Source of the DNA: Rubellimicrobium thermophilum DSM 16684
Lineage (GTDB): Bacteria; Pseudomonadota; Alphaproteobacteria; Rhodobacterales; Rhodobacteraceae
Direction: 5' to 3'
Length of the DNA stretch: 64,000 nucleotides
Assembly: GCF_000442315.1 (NCBI RefSeq)
Contig: NZ_KE557320.1
Span: forward strand, 893,606-957,605
Each line of letters starts with the position of its first letter. The first letter of the stretch is position 1. The notes under the pieces were generated by a model that saw only the letters and a program-made list of their open reading frames with translations, did not search any database and was not told the origin of the DNA. Of this stretch, positions 41,878 through 49,620 are shown in pieces. The translations under genes and the position numbers were made by a program.

Positions 41878-42984
41878 ATGAGCCAGCAGGGTGACCTTCT
41901 TCACGTCGTCACGAACGACGATCTCTCCTCCGCCCGCATCGCCTTCGGGCGTGCGATCATGTGGGGCTCGGGCCTGATTCTCGTCCTGATGGCCGTCCTT
42001 CAGACCGGACAGGTCCAGGGATGGTGGGATCTGGGCCTGACCAACTGGCGCCCCACGCTCTATGCCTATCTGACATGGGCCGTCTGCCTGTGCTGGGGGC
42101 AGGTCCTGACACGCGGCGAACAGGGCAAGCGGGCGCTGTTCGTGCTGCCCGCGGTGCTGTTCGTGGTGTCGCTGACCGTCTTCCCGCTCCTGTTCGGCGT
42201 CCTGATTGCGCTGTCGGACTGGAATCTCAGTTCGGTCTCCGGGCGCCGCTTCAACGGCACGGCCAACCTCGTGCGGATGTGGAACGATCCGTTCTACTGG
42301 AACGCACTGGGCAACATGGTCTGGTATGTGCTGGCGATCCTGGTCGAATACGCCATCGCCTTCGGCCTCGCGCTGTTGCTCAATGCGCAGATCCGGGCGC
42401 GCAAGTTCTTTCGCGTGGCCTTCCTGCTGCCGCTCATGCTCTCGCCCGTGGCGGTCTCCTGGATGATCGGGAAGTCCATGCTCGAGCCCCGTTTCGGGCC
42501 TGTGGCACGCTTCGCACGCTGGCTTGGCTGGGACACGCCATCCTTCTTCGGTGATCCGCTGATCGCCAAGCTGTCCATCATGGTCATGGATGCCTGGACC
42601 TTCATCCCTTTCATGATGATCATGCTGCTGGCCGGCCTGCAGGCGATCCCCAAAGAGGTCCAGGAGGCCGCGCGGGTGGACGGCGCCTCGGGCTGGCGGG
42701 GATTCTGGGAGGTGACCTTCCCCCTCATGCTGCCGGTCAGCGTCACGGCGGTCCTGATCCGCATCATCTTCAAGCTGAAGCTGGCCGATATCGTCATCAC
42801 CGTGACATCCGGCGGGCCGGGCGGAGCCACCGACACGGTCACCAGCTTCATCTTCCGCGAATATCGCGACCGGTCGAATGTCGGCTACGGAACCCTGCTG
42901 GCCATGGTCTATCTGGTGATCATTGTCATCGCGATGACCATCCTGATGAAGCTGGCCGACCGCCTTGCCCGGCCCCGGACCTGA
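41878..42984 (+). CDS. Sugar ABC importer permease 1 (CUT1, MalF type)
   Basis: 368 residues. Two N-terminal helices precede the six-helix core. The EAA loop is EVQEAARVDGASGWRGFWEVTFPLMLP, which contacts the UgpC-like ATPase. Other membrane stretches include ALFVLPAVLFVVSLTVFPLLF and FFRVAFLLPLMLSPVAVSWM. The ATG is the last three bases of a CATG-N4-CATG string like that upstream of the binding-protein gene. It lies after the PAP2 pair and is followed 15 bases later by permease 2. Confidence 0.9.
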   Translation: MSQQGDLLHVVTNDDLSSARIAFGRAIMWGSGLILVLMAVLQTGQVQGWWDLGLTNWRPTLYAYLTWAVCLCWGQVLTRGEQGKRALFVLPAVLFVVSLTVFPLLFGVLIALSDWNLSSVSGRRFNGTANLVRMWNDPFYWNALGNMVWYVLAILVEYAIAFGLALLLNAQIRARKFFRVAFLLPLMLSPVAVSWMIGKSMLEPRFGPVARFARWLGWDTPSFFGDPLIAKLSIMVMDAWTFIPFMMIMLLAGLQAIPKEVQEAARVDGASGWRGFWEVTFPLMLPVSVTAVLIRIIFKLKLADIVITVTSGGPGGATDTVTSFIFREYRDRSNVGYGTLLAMVYLVIIVIAMTILMKLADRLARPRT

Positions 42985-42999
42985 CGGAGAGGTGACGCC

Positions 43000-43929
43000 G
43001 TGACCGCCGCCGCCGAAACCCCGATCTTCCGCGACAGCGAGGCCGACCTGGCCCACCGGGCCCGATGGGCCGCATCGCGCACCCTGATCTACGGGGCGCT
43101 GCTGATCTGGACCCTGATCTGCCTCTTTCCGATCTATTGGACCGTCACCACGAGCTTCAAGCAGGCCCCGGATGTCATGCAGGGGCATCTGGTCCCCTGG
43201 CTGGACTACGAACCGGCCAGCCTGGGATGGCGGTCGCTGGGCCTGTCGCCGGACACGCTGGGCCAGCCTTCCACGCCGCGCGCGGAATTCATCAAGCGCT
43301 TCACCAACAGCCTGATCGTCTCGCTTTCGGCCTCGACGCTGGCCCTCCTGCTGGGAAGCATGGCCGCCTACGGGCTGTCCCGATTCTCCTACCGGTTCGG
43401 GTTCATGCGGAACGCGGACATTTCCTTCTTCTTCCTCAGCCAGCTCATCCTGCCGCCGGTCGTCCTCGCACTGCCGTTCCTCGTCCTCTACAAGGCGCTG
43501 GCCCTGCTCGACACGCGGATCGGGCTGATCCTCCTCTATACGCTGACCGTGCTGCCCATCGTCATCTGGATCATGCGCGATCAGTTCGCCGGCATCCCGA
43601 CCGAGCTGGAGGAAGCCGCCCTTGTGGACGGGTTGACGGTCTGGCGCGCCTTCCTGACCATCATCCTGCCCATCGCCCTGCCCGGCATGGTGGCTGCGTT
43701 CATCCTCAGCCTCGTGCTGACCTGGAACGAATACTTCTTTGCCGCCCTGCTGACCTCCACCCATGCCAACACGCTGCCGGTGATGGTGGCCTCGCAGACG
43801 GGAAGCCAGGGCATCAACTGGTGGTCGATGGCGGCCCTCTCCACCGCAGCGATCCTGCCCCTCCTGATCCTGGGCATCCTGCTCGAGCGGTTCATCATCA
43901 AAGGCATGGCCGCGGGCGCCGTGAAATAG
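43000..43929 (+). CDS. Sugar ABC importer permease 2 (CUT1, MalG type)
   Basis: 309 residues, starting at GTG 43000 behind GGAGAGG. The N-terminal helix LIYGALLIWTLICLFPIYWTVTTSFK is typical of MalG-type permeases. The EAA loop is ELEEAALVDGLTVWRAFLTIILPIALPG, and WNEYFFAALLTS near the C-terminus is also conserved. It completes the importer with the 41878 permease, the 38024 binding protein and the 36778 ATPase. Confidence 0.92.
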   Translation: MTAAAETPIFRDSEADLAHRARWAASRTLIYGALLIWTLICLFPIYWTVTTSFKQAPDVMQGHLVPWLDYEPASLGWRSLGLSPDTLGQPSTPRAEFIKRFTNSLIVSLSASTLALLLGSMAAYGLSRFSYRFGFMRNADISFFFLSQLILPPVVLALPFLVLYKALALLDTRIGLILLYTLTVLPIVIWIMRDQFAGIPTELEEAALVDGLTVWRAFLTIILPIALPGMVAAFILSLVLTWNEYFFAALLTSTHANTLPVMVASQTGSQGINWWSMAALSTAAILPLLILGILLERFIIKGMAAGAVK

Positions 43930-43979
43930 CCCGCAGCCCGCCCCGCGGATCCCAGATGCCGGGCGGGCGGACAGGCCTT

Positions 43980-44219
43980 TCAGAAGGCCTTGAAGGTGAG
44001 TGTGGTCAGCGAACGCTCGATGCCCGGCACGTCGAGAATCCGTTCGTTGATGAAATGGCCGATATCCTCTCCCTCGGGGATGTAGAGCTTCATCAGCAGG
44101 TCCCACTCGCCAGAGGTCGAGTAGAGCTCGGAATGGAGCTCCTTGAGGGCAATCGCCTCGGCCACCGCATAGGTGCTGCCGGGACGGCAGCGGATCTGGA
44201 CGAAGACGCAACGGGACAT
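43980..44219 (-). CDS. Stand-alone Lrp/AsnC ligand-binding (RAM) domain protein
   Basis: 79 residues that correspond to only the C-terminal effector domain of Lrp/AsnC regulators; the N-terminal DNA-binding helix-turn-helix is absent. MSRCVFVQIRCRPGSTYAVAE and SGEWDLLMKLYIPEGEDIGHFI give the beta-alpha-beta-beta-alpha-beta fold, with the family's GEWDLL turn. Such small proteins form oligomers and may bind amino acids or modulate full-length Lrp proteins; the role is not known here. It converges on permease 2. Confidence 0.82.
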   Translation of the reverse strand: MSRCVFVQIRCRPGSTYAVAEAIALKELHSELYSTSGEWDLLMKLYIPEGEDIGHFINERILDVPGIERSLTTLTFKAF

Positions 44220-44426
44220 CGGGGGACGCTCCGGCAGGACAGATGCGCGGACTGTGGCATGGAGGAGGACGCCGCGCCAGAGTGCCGGGTGCCAGAGTGC
44301 CCGAGCGCGGTCTCATGGCGACTGCAGACGGCGGATGCAGGCGGCCCGACGCCGAAGGCCCGCGGGCCGATCCGCAGACAGCACAAGACGCAGATGAGCG
44401 CGGCGGGCAGGACCGCAGCGGGGCTG

Positions 44427-44944
44427 TCATGGATCCGGCTGCGGCGACCCACGAAAGGCCGGAAGGCCCATCTGGACCGGCGGCATGCCCGCGCGGTGCA
44501 CCGGAACACCCGAAGGCGCCGCCAGATCCGGGGCATCGGCGGCATCCCAGAGGCGGGCCAGACGCGAATCGGCACTTTCGACAGGTGGCGCGGCCAGGAT
44601 GCGGGCGAGGATCGCCGGCGCCGTCCCCGCCGGCAGAACGGCACGGAGCGAGGGCAGCAGATCAAGCAGATCCGGATCGGGAACCCTCTCGGCCAGGAGC
44701 AGACAGGCGACCAGCGGGTTGCGCCATTCGGCCAGAAGCAGCAACCCATGCGTCAGGCGCCCCCCACCCGTTCGCCCGCAAGCAGGGCATCCACCCCGGC
44801 GCGGGCCCAGACCCCGGCCTCTTCGAGACAGGCGGTGGAGCGCACATCAAACCCCGCCATGCCGAGCGCGGACCCGACATCGTCGCGGACGCAATCATCG
44901 TCATGCAGGACGATTGCCTGCCTTGCGGCCAGCATGGGATCCAT
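44427..44944 (-). CDS. Degenerate response-regulator receiver protein (one frameshift)
   Basis: About 172 residues if the 6-C run at 44760-44765 is read as 7, joining LLAGERVGG to RLTHGLLLLAEWRN. The N-terminal half resembles a CheY-like receiver: AIVLHDDDCVRDDVGSALGMAGFDVR has the acidic pair after strand 1. Where the phospho-accepting aspartate would follow strand 3, the sequence reads LLLLAEWRN, with no aspartate. The C-terminal 60 residues are Ala/Pro-rich with no domain I recognise. It therefore seems to be a non-phosphorylatable pseudo-receiver. Without the correction the frame stops at 44753 after 63 residues. Confidence 0.55.
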
Positions 44945-44951
44945 CTCCCCT

Positions 44952-44996
44952 CCAGACAGGTCTGGACTAGCCGAAAGAGGTTAAGAAAGCCTCAAC
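44952..44996. promoter_or_regulatory. Upstream region of hisB: inverted repeat and TTAA site
   Basis: CCAGACAGGTCTGG (44952-44965) is a 6+6 inverted repeat with a 2-base centre. It is followed by TTAA-GAAAGCC-TCAAC at 44981-44996, one mismatch from the CtrA-type half-site pair TTAA-N7-TTAAC. This lies about 80 bases before hisB, between it and the divergent pseudo-receiver gene. Regulatory role is inferred. Confidence 0.4.
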
Positions 44997-45074
44997 ACCA
45001 TCGACAGCGCGCGAGGCCTTGACCCCGCTCCGCCCCCGCGCCATGCCGGCCGCGACCGCAAACAGGGGGCCCCG

Positions 45075-45662
45075 ATGCGCGAAGCCAGCATCACCCGCAA
45101 GACGCGCGAGACGGCGATCGAGCTCCGTCTTTCCCTCGATGGCACGGGACAGGCGGCCGTGGCGACGGGCGTGGGATTCTTCGATCACATGCTCGACCAG
45201 CTTGCCCGGCATTCGCTGATCGACATCGCGGTCACCACCGAGGGCGACCGCCATGTCGATGATCACCACACCGTGGAGGACACGGGGATCGCCCTGGGGC
45301 AGGCCCTGGCCCGGGCCCTGGGCGACAAGCGAGGCATCCGCCGCTATGGGGCCTTCACGCTCGTGATGGATGATGCGCGGGTGGAGGCTGCACTCGATCT
45401 GTCGGGGCGGCCCTATCTTGTCTGGGACGTGGGCTTTCCGACGCAGAAGATCGGCAGCTTCGACACGGAGCTGGTGCGCGAGTTCTTCCAGGCCCTGAGC
45501 ACGCATGGCGGCATCACCCTGCATGTGACGGCAAGGGCGGGGGTCAACAGCCACCACATCGCCGAGGCCGCCTTCAAGGCGGTGGCGCGGGCGCTGCGTC
45601 AGGCCGTGGAGCCGGACCCGCGGGCCGGCGATGCGATCCCCTCGACCAAGGGAGCGCTGTGA
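45075..45662 (+). CDS. hisB: Imidazoleglycerol-phosphate dehydratase
   Basis: 195 residues, the single-function bacterial form. Converts imidazole-glycerol phosphate to imidazole-acetol phosphate. The Mn-binding histidine clusters are visible: [28 protein letters not shown] and [18 protein letters not shown]. First gene of hisB-hisH-hisA-x-hisF-hisE. Its TGA overlaps the GTG of hisH. Confidence 0.96.
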   Translation: MREASITRKTRETAIELRLSLDGTGQAAVATGVGFFDHMLDQLARHSLIDIAVTTEGDRHVDDHHTVEDTGIALGQALARALGDKRGIRRYGAFTLVMDDARVEAALDLSGRPYLVWDVGFPTQKIGSFDTELVREFFQALSTHGGITLHVTARAGVNSHHIAEAAFKAVARALRQAVEPDPRAGDAIPSTKGAL

Positions 45663-46321
45663 GCATGCCCCCCCGCAGCCCCGTGCAGCCACCCGTCTGC
45701 GCCATCGTCGATATCGGCATCGGCAACCTCCACTCCGCAGAGAAGGCCTTCCTTCGCATGGCCGAGGGACAGCATCGCGTGGTCGTGACCGCCGACCCAG
45801 AGGTTGTCGCCAGGGCCGAACGGGTGGTGCTTCCCGGAGACGGGGCCTTTCCCGCCTGCCGCCGGGCGCTGGCTGCCGTGCCGGGGCTCGAAGAGGCCAT
45901 CCGCGGCGCCGTCGCGGCAGGCCGCCCGCTGTTCGGCATCTGTGTCGGCATGCAGCTTCTGGCCAGCATCGGGCACGAGTTCGAGACCTGCGCGGGCCTT
46001 GACCTGATCCCCGGCGAGGTGGTGCGCATCGCCCCCTCCGATCCGCGGCTGAAGGTCCCCCATATGGGCTGGAATGACCTGGTCGTCACAGGGCGCCATC
46101 CCGTCCTGGAGGGCGTGAAAACCGGCGATCACGCCTATTTCGTTCATTCCTGGCAGATGCGCGTCGCCGATCCCGCTCACCGCCTGGCCCATGTGGACCA
46201 TGGCGGAGAGATCACCGCCATCGTGGCCAGGGACACGATCCTGGCCACGCAGTTCCACCCGGAAAAAAGCCAGAGGACAGGCCTGCGTCTGATCGCCGGC
46301 TTTCTGGCCTGGCGGCCCTGA
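45659..46321 (+). CDS. hisH: Imidazole glycerol phosphate synthase, glutaminase subunit
   Basis: 220 residues, a class I glutamine amidotransferase that supplies ammonia to HisF. The nucleophile cysteine is in [10 protein letters not shown], and the His-Glu pair is in [18 protein letters not shown] and YFVHSW are standard HisH segments. Start GTG 45659 overlaps the hisB stop (GTGA); ATG 45665 is an alternative. A DUF2147 gene on the opposite strand separates it from hisA. Confidence 0.95.
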   Translation: MSMPPRSPVQPPVCAIVDIGIGNLHSAEKAFLRMAEGQHRVVVTADPEVVARAERVVLPGDGAFPACRRALAAVPGLEEAIRGAVAAGRPLFGICVGMQLLASIGHEFETCAGLDLIPGEVVRIAPSDPRLKVPHMGWNDLVVTGRHPVLEGVKTGDHAYFVHSWQMRVADPAHRLAHVDHGGEITAIVARDTILATQFHPEKSQRTGLRLIAGFLAWRP

Positions 46322-46325
46322 CGGG

Positions 46326-46709
46326 TTACTGCACGCGCGTCCAGACCCCGCCTTCGCGGCAGATGCCGAGCACGCAGCCCGAGACCGAAAGCTGGTCGCC
46401 GCTCAGGATCAGGCGCGAACGGTATTCCTGATCGCGGTCGGGTGCGTAGACGCGGCCTCGGTATTCGCCCCCGCCTTGGGGCCGCGTGTCCCAGATGATG
46501 TGTCGGCCGAGATTCGGAGAGGCGATCTCGGCCCCGTCCGGACCATAGGCGCGCACGAGAATGCCGCAGAGCGCATCGCCGCAGGGGGCCACCTGGATCA
46601 GCCCGGTATTGCCGTTGTCATCCGGTGCGGTGCGCCACAGCCCCTCGAGCGGGTCCGCGACGGCGGCGGTCGCAAGCAGCGCAAAGGCCGCAGCAAGCAG
46701 GTGTTTCAT
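46326..46709 (-). CDS. DUF2147-family secreted protein
   Basis: 127 residues. The signal peptide is [20 protein letters not shown], then a DUF2147 domain: [32 protein letters not shown] ... [39 protein letters not shown]. Four conserved cysteines probably form disulfides in the periplasm. Function unknown for the family. It is inserted on the opposite strand between hisH and hisA, with GGAGAAG before its start, so it must be transcribed separately. Confidence 0.83.
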   Translation of the reverse strand: MKHLLAAAFALLATAAVADPLEGLWRTAPDDNGNTGLIQVAPCGDALCGILVRAYGPDGAEIASPNLGRHIIWDTRPQGGGEYRGRVYAPDRDQEYRSRLILSGDQLSVSGCVLGICREGGVWTRVQ

Positions 46710-46854
46710 GGCTTCTCCTCCCGTTGGTGGCACAAAGCGTGGCGCCCCGGACCTGTGCCGATCAAGCATGACGTGGCGGCGCGTGGAGCGGATTGAAAAG
46801 GCGGAAACGCCATGCGAAGTCGCGCTTCGCGTCAGATCTGGGGAGCCCGCCGCG

Positions 46855-47574
46855 ATGATCCTCTACCCCGCCATCGATCTCAAGGACGGTCAGGCCGTGC
46901 GCCTGCTGAGGGGCGAGATGGCGGCCGCCACCGTGTTCGACAGCGATCCGGCCGCACGGGCGCGCCTCTTTGCCGAGGCTGGGGCGGAATGGCTCCATCT
47001 GGTGGACCTCGACGGCGCCTTTGCCGGAGCCCCGCGCAATGCACAGGCCGTGGAGGCCATCCTGAAGGCCGTGACGATCCCCGTGCAGCTGGGCGGCGGC
47101 ATCCGCGACCGCGCGACGGTCGAACGCTGGCTCGCGGCTGGGGTCGCGCGGGTGATCCTCGGGACCGTGGCGGTGGAGCAGCCCGACCTCGTGCGCGAGG
47201 TGGCAAGGGCCCATCCCGGACGGATCGCGGTCGGGATCGACGCGCGCGAGGGGCGTGTCGCCACGCGCGGCTGGGTGGAGGAGACGGGCGCGATGGCCAC
47301 CGACCTTGCCCGGGCCTTCGAGGACGCCGGCATTGCCGCCATCATCTACACCGACATCGCCCGCGACGGCGCGATGGGCGGACCGAACATCGAGGCGACG
47401 GCCGCGCTGGCCCGGGCGGTCTCGGTGCCGGTGATCGCCTCGGGCGGGGTCTCGTCGCTGGCCGATCTGCTCGCGCTGCGCGCGACGGGGGCGGTGGCAG
47501 GGGCCATCGTCGGACGGGCGCTCTATGACGGGGCGGTGGATCTGCGCGCTGCGCTGGAGGCGCTGAAGGCGTGA
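46855..47574 (+). CDS. hisA: ProFAR isomerase
   Basis: 239 residues, a (beta-alpha)8 barrel that carries out the Amadori rearrangement of ProFAR. The two half-barrel catalytic aspartates are in [14 protein letters not shown] (residue 8 region) and [16 protein letters not shown]. Phosphate-binding loops QLGGGIRD and IASGGVSS are present. The start at 46855 opens the barrel; the frame is longer upstream. The TGA overlaps the GTG of the following unknown gene. Confidence 0.95.
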   Translation: MILYPAIDLKDGQAVRLLRGEMAAATVFDSDPAARARLFAEAGAEWLHLVDLDGAFAGAPRNAQAVEAILKAVTIPVQLGGGIRDRATVERWLAAGVARVILGTVAVEQPDLVREVARAHPGRIAVGIDAREGRVATRGWVEETGAMATDLARAFEDAGIAAIIYTDIARDGAMGGPNIEATAALARAVSVPVIASGGVSSLADLLALRATGAVAGAIVGRALYDGAVDLRAALEALKA

Positions 47575-48026
47575 CCCTGCGCTGGCAGGAGATCGTCGTC
47601 ATCCCCGAAACGGAAGAGGAGATCCGCTGCGACTGCTGCGGATTCCCGGCAAGGCGCGTGGAAGGGCGCCTGCTCCACCGGGAAGAGACGATCGGCCGCT
47701 TCACCGTCCGCTGGCGGCCCGGCCGGCCCGATCATCCGGCCCGGCATGTCCTCTATCTCGGCAACTGGACGCGGCGCAGCCTGCAGGACCCCGCCATGGT
47801 CGCAGCGGCGGAATATCTGGGCGGCGAACGACACGGCTTCTATCTGCGCGATGATGCCGCGACGATCCTCAAGGCCCTTGCCCCCTGGAAGCCGATCTTC
47901 GTCCGCCGGGCCGATGCCATCGGCAAGCCGCTGGGACAGGCGATCTTTGCCATGCTCGATGCCATCCATGTGAAGGACCCCCGGCTTCAGGAATTGCGCG
48001 GCTGGGCCCCTGCCGGCGACGCCTGA
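47571..48026 (+). CDS. Conserved unknown protein inside the his operon
   Basis: 151 residues, start GTG 47571 overlapping the hisA stop (GTGA), so it is translated with hisA. I do not recognise a named family. Visible features are an acidic patch followed by [17 protein letters not shown], where three cysteines in C-D-C-C-G could bind metal, a basic [12 protein letters not shown] stretch, and a C-terminal half with no membrane segment or signal. It is followed 43 bases later by hisF. Its position suggests a role tied to histidine synthesis or simply co-expression; there is no direct evidence. Confidence 0.65.
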   Translation: MTLRWQEIVVIPETEEEIRCDCCGFPARRVEGRLLHREETIGRFTVRWRPGRPDHPARHVLYLGNWTRRSLQDPAMVAAAEYLGGERHGFYLRDDAATILKALAPWKPIFVRRADAIGKPLGQAIFAMLDAIHVKDPRLQELRGWAPAGDA

Positions 48027-48069
48027 AGGGGGCTGGCCCCCGCCCTGCCGGCAGGATAGAGGCAGCACC

Positions 48070-48830
48070 ATGCTCAAGACGCGGATCATCCCCTGCCTCG
48101 ATGTCGCCGATGGGCGCGTGGTCAAAGGCGTCAACTTCGTGAGCCTGCGCGATGCAGGCGACCCGGTCGAGGCGGCGCGCGCCTATGACGCCGCCGGCGC
48201 CGACGAGCTGTGCTTTCTCGACATCCACGCCACGCACGAGAACCGGGGCACGATGATGGACATCGTGCGCCGCACCGCCGAAAGCTGCTTCATGCCGCTG
48301 ACCGTGGGGGCGGCGTGCGCAGCCCGGAGGACGTGAAGGCCCTGCTTCTGGCCGGCGCCGACAAGGCCAGCCTCAATTCCGCCGCCGTCGCCGATCCCGA
48401 CGTGGTCGCGCGATGCGCCGACCGCTTCGGCAGCCAGTGCATCGTCGTCGCCATCGATGCCAAGGCCGTCGCCCCGGGACGCTGGGAGATCTTCACCCAT
48501 GGCGGCCGGCGGGCGACGGGAATCGACGCCGTGGCATTCGCCCGGACCGTCGCCGCGAAGGGCGCGGGCGAGATCCTCCTGACCTCCATGGACCGGGACG
48601 GAACGAAGGCAGGCTTCGATCTCGCGCTTACCCGCGCCGTGGCGGATGCCGTCTCCATCCCGGTGATCGCCTCGGGCGGAGTCGGGACGCTCGACCATCT
48701 CGTGGCCGGGGTGCGCGAAGGCGGAGCCAGCGCGGTGCTGGCCGCCTCGATCTTCCATTTCGGCACCTATACCATCCCCCAGGCCAAGGCGGCCCTGGCC
48801 GCGGCAGGCATCCCTGTGAGGCTGGCATGA
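48070..48830 (+). CDS. hisF: Imidazole glycerol phosphate synthase, cyclase subunit (one frameshift)
   Basis: 253 residues after bridging, the usual length. A (beta-alpha)8 barrel that makes imidazole-glycerol phosphate with HisH. The catalytic aspartates are in [19 protein letters not shown] and [31 protein letters not shown] is the C-terminal phosphate loop. At 48306-48310 there are 5 G; 6 are needed to read [14 protein letters not shown], the conserved N-terminal phosphate loop. Its stop overlaps the hisE ATG. Confidence 0.93.
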
Positions 48831-49140
48831 GCCTGTCGCGTCTGGCCGCCCTCATCGAATCCCGCCGCGGCGGCAATGCCGAGACCTCCTGGACGGCACG
48901 GCTTCTGGCCGATCCCGAACGGGCCGCGAAGAAGTTCGGCGAAGAAGCCGTCGAGGCCGTCATCGAAGCCATCCGTGCAGACCGCGAACGCCTGACCGCC
49001 GAGGCGGCCGATGCGCTCTATCACCTTCTCGTGATGTGCGCGGCGCGCGGCGTCACCCTGGCCGAGATCGAGGCCGAGCTGGCGCGGCGCGAGGGCCGAT
49101 CCGGCCTGGAGGAGAAGGCGGCGCGCGCCCCTCTGCCTGA
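48827..49140 (+). CDS. hisE: Phosphoribosyl-ATP pyrophosphatase (probable frameshift at C-terminus)
   Basis: Hydrolyses PR-ATP to PR-AMP. The helical MazG-like fold is clear: [29 protein letters not shown] and [17 protein letters not shown] carry the metal-binding Glu/Asp residues. As written the frame runs on to 49552 and adds about 140 Pro/Ala-rich residues that cross the repeat region. One more C in the 4-C run at 49128-49131 would end the protein at TGA 49138-49140 (tail [11 protein letters not shown]), 104 residues, the normal length. I take the short form as real. Confidence 0.85.
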
Positions 49141-49279
49141 GGGATCCGCGCCCTGCCCCCTGCCTGCCCCCGCCCCTGCGGCAGGGCGGAATGCGACGGC
49201 CGATCCTGTGTTGCTGTGTTCTCTTGCTCTGCTCTCCTCTGCTGTTGCACCGCTGATGGGGCGGTTCTCGCAGGAAGAT

Positions 49280-49340
49280 GTTAACAAAGGGTCAGCGCAA
49301 CGCGCGCTCCTCTGCCGATTCGCGCAACACCCCGTCCGGT
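49280..49340. repeat. 62-bp intergenic repeat, copy B
   Basis: Begins GTTAAC and contains CAACGCGCGCTC and then TTCGCGCAACACCCC at 49319-49333, in the same order and spacing as copy A at 19912. It also matches the TTAA/CGCAAC part of the element at 5398. It lies downstream of hisE. Confidence 0.6.
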
Positions 49341-49389
49341 TCCCCCTGACCGGTCATCCCGGCATGGCACCCGGGGCGCTGCCCCGGAC

Positions 49390-49539
49390 CCCGGGATATT
49401 GGGAGTCGGATGAGAAGCCCTGCCCGCCCTTTCCGCCCTGGGGCCATGGAACGCCGGCTCCCGGCGGCATGCCCACTGGTCTGCCGAAGAGGATCCGGCA
49501 GGCCGATGCCTCTCATCCGACTCCAAATATCCTCGGGGG
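49390..49539. repeat. Imperfect long inverted repeat (BIME-like)
   Basis: The left arm at 49394-49415 (GGATATTGGGAGTCGGATGA and on) and the right arm at 49511-49532 are reverse complements at 21 of 22 positions. Similarity continues outward through a C-rich/G-rich stretch. The arms enclose 95 bases. The left arm is preceded by GCTGCCCCGGACCCCG, a context I associate with intergenic repeats in Rhodobacterales genomes. It could fold as a large hairpin in RNA, protecting or ending transcripts from hisE or pgi. No transposase is nearby. Confidence 0.6.
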
Positions 49540-49587
49540 GGTGAGGCGCTGACGGCATCCCGACAGGGTGCCGCAGCGCCGAACGGA

Positions 49588-49608
49588 CGGGGGGCAGACA
49601 GCCCCCCG
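49588..49608 (-). terminator. Stem-loop downstream of pgi
   Basis: 8-bp stem CGGGGGGC / GCCCCCCG with loop AGACA, 13 bases beyond the pgi stop (minus strand). No T-run follows on the minus strand, so terminator function is only likely. Confidence 0.45.
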
Positions 49609-49620
49609 AGCGCGCCCTCC

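Larger units (their letters stand above)
49141..49620. other. 480-base non-coding region with repeats between hisE and pgi
   Basis: No gene is supported here; the open frames are GC-bias shadows. It holds the 62-bp repeat copy B, a large imperfect inverted repeat and a stem-loop near the pgi end, each listed separately. A short CT-rich stretch lies at 49210-49250. The two operons converge on it, so it should contain their transcript ends. Confidence 0.7.

Noticed and set aside
48827..49552. A HisE with a 140-residue proline-rich extension
   Set aside because: The extension crosses intergenic repeats and has no domain character; one extra C gives a normal-length HisE.
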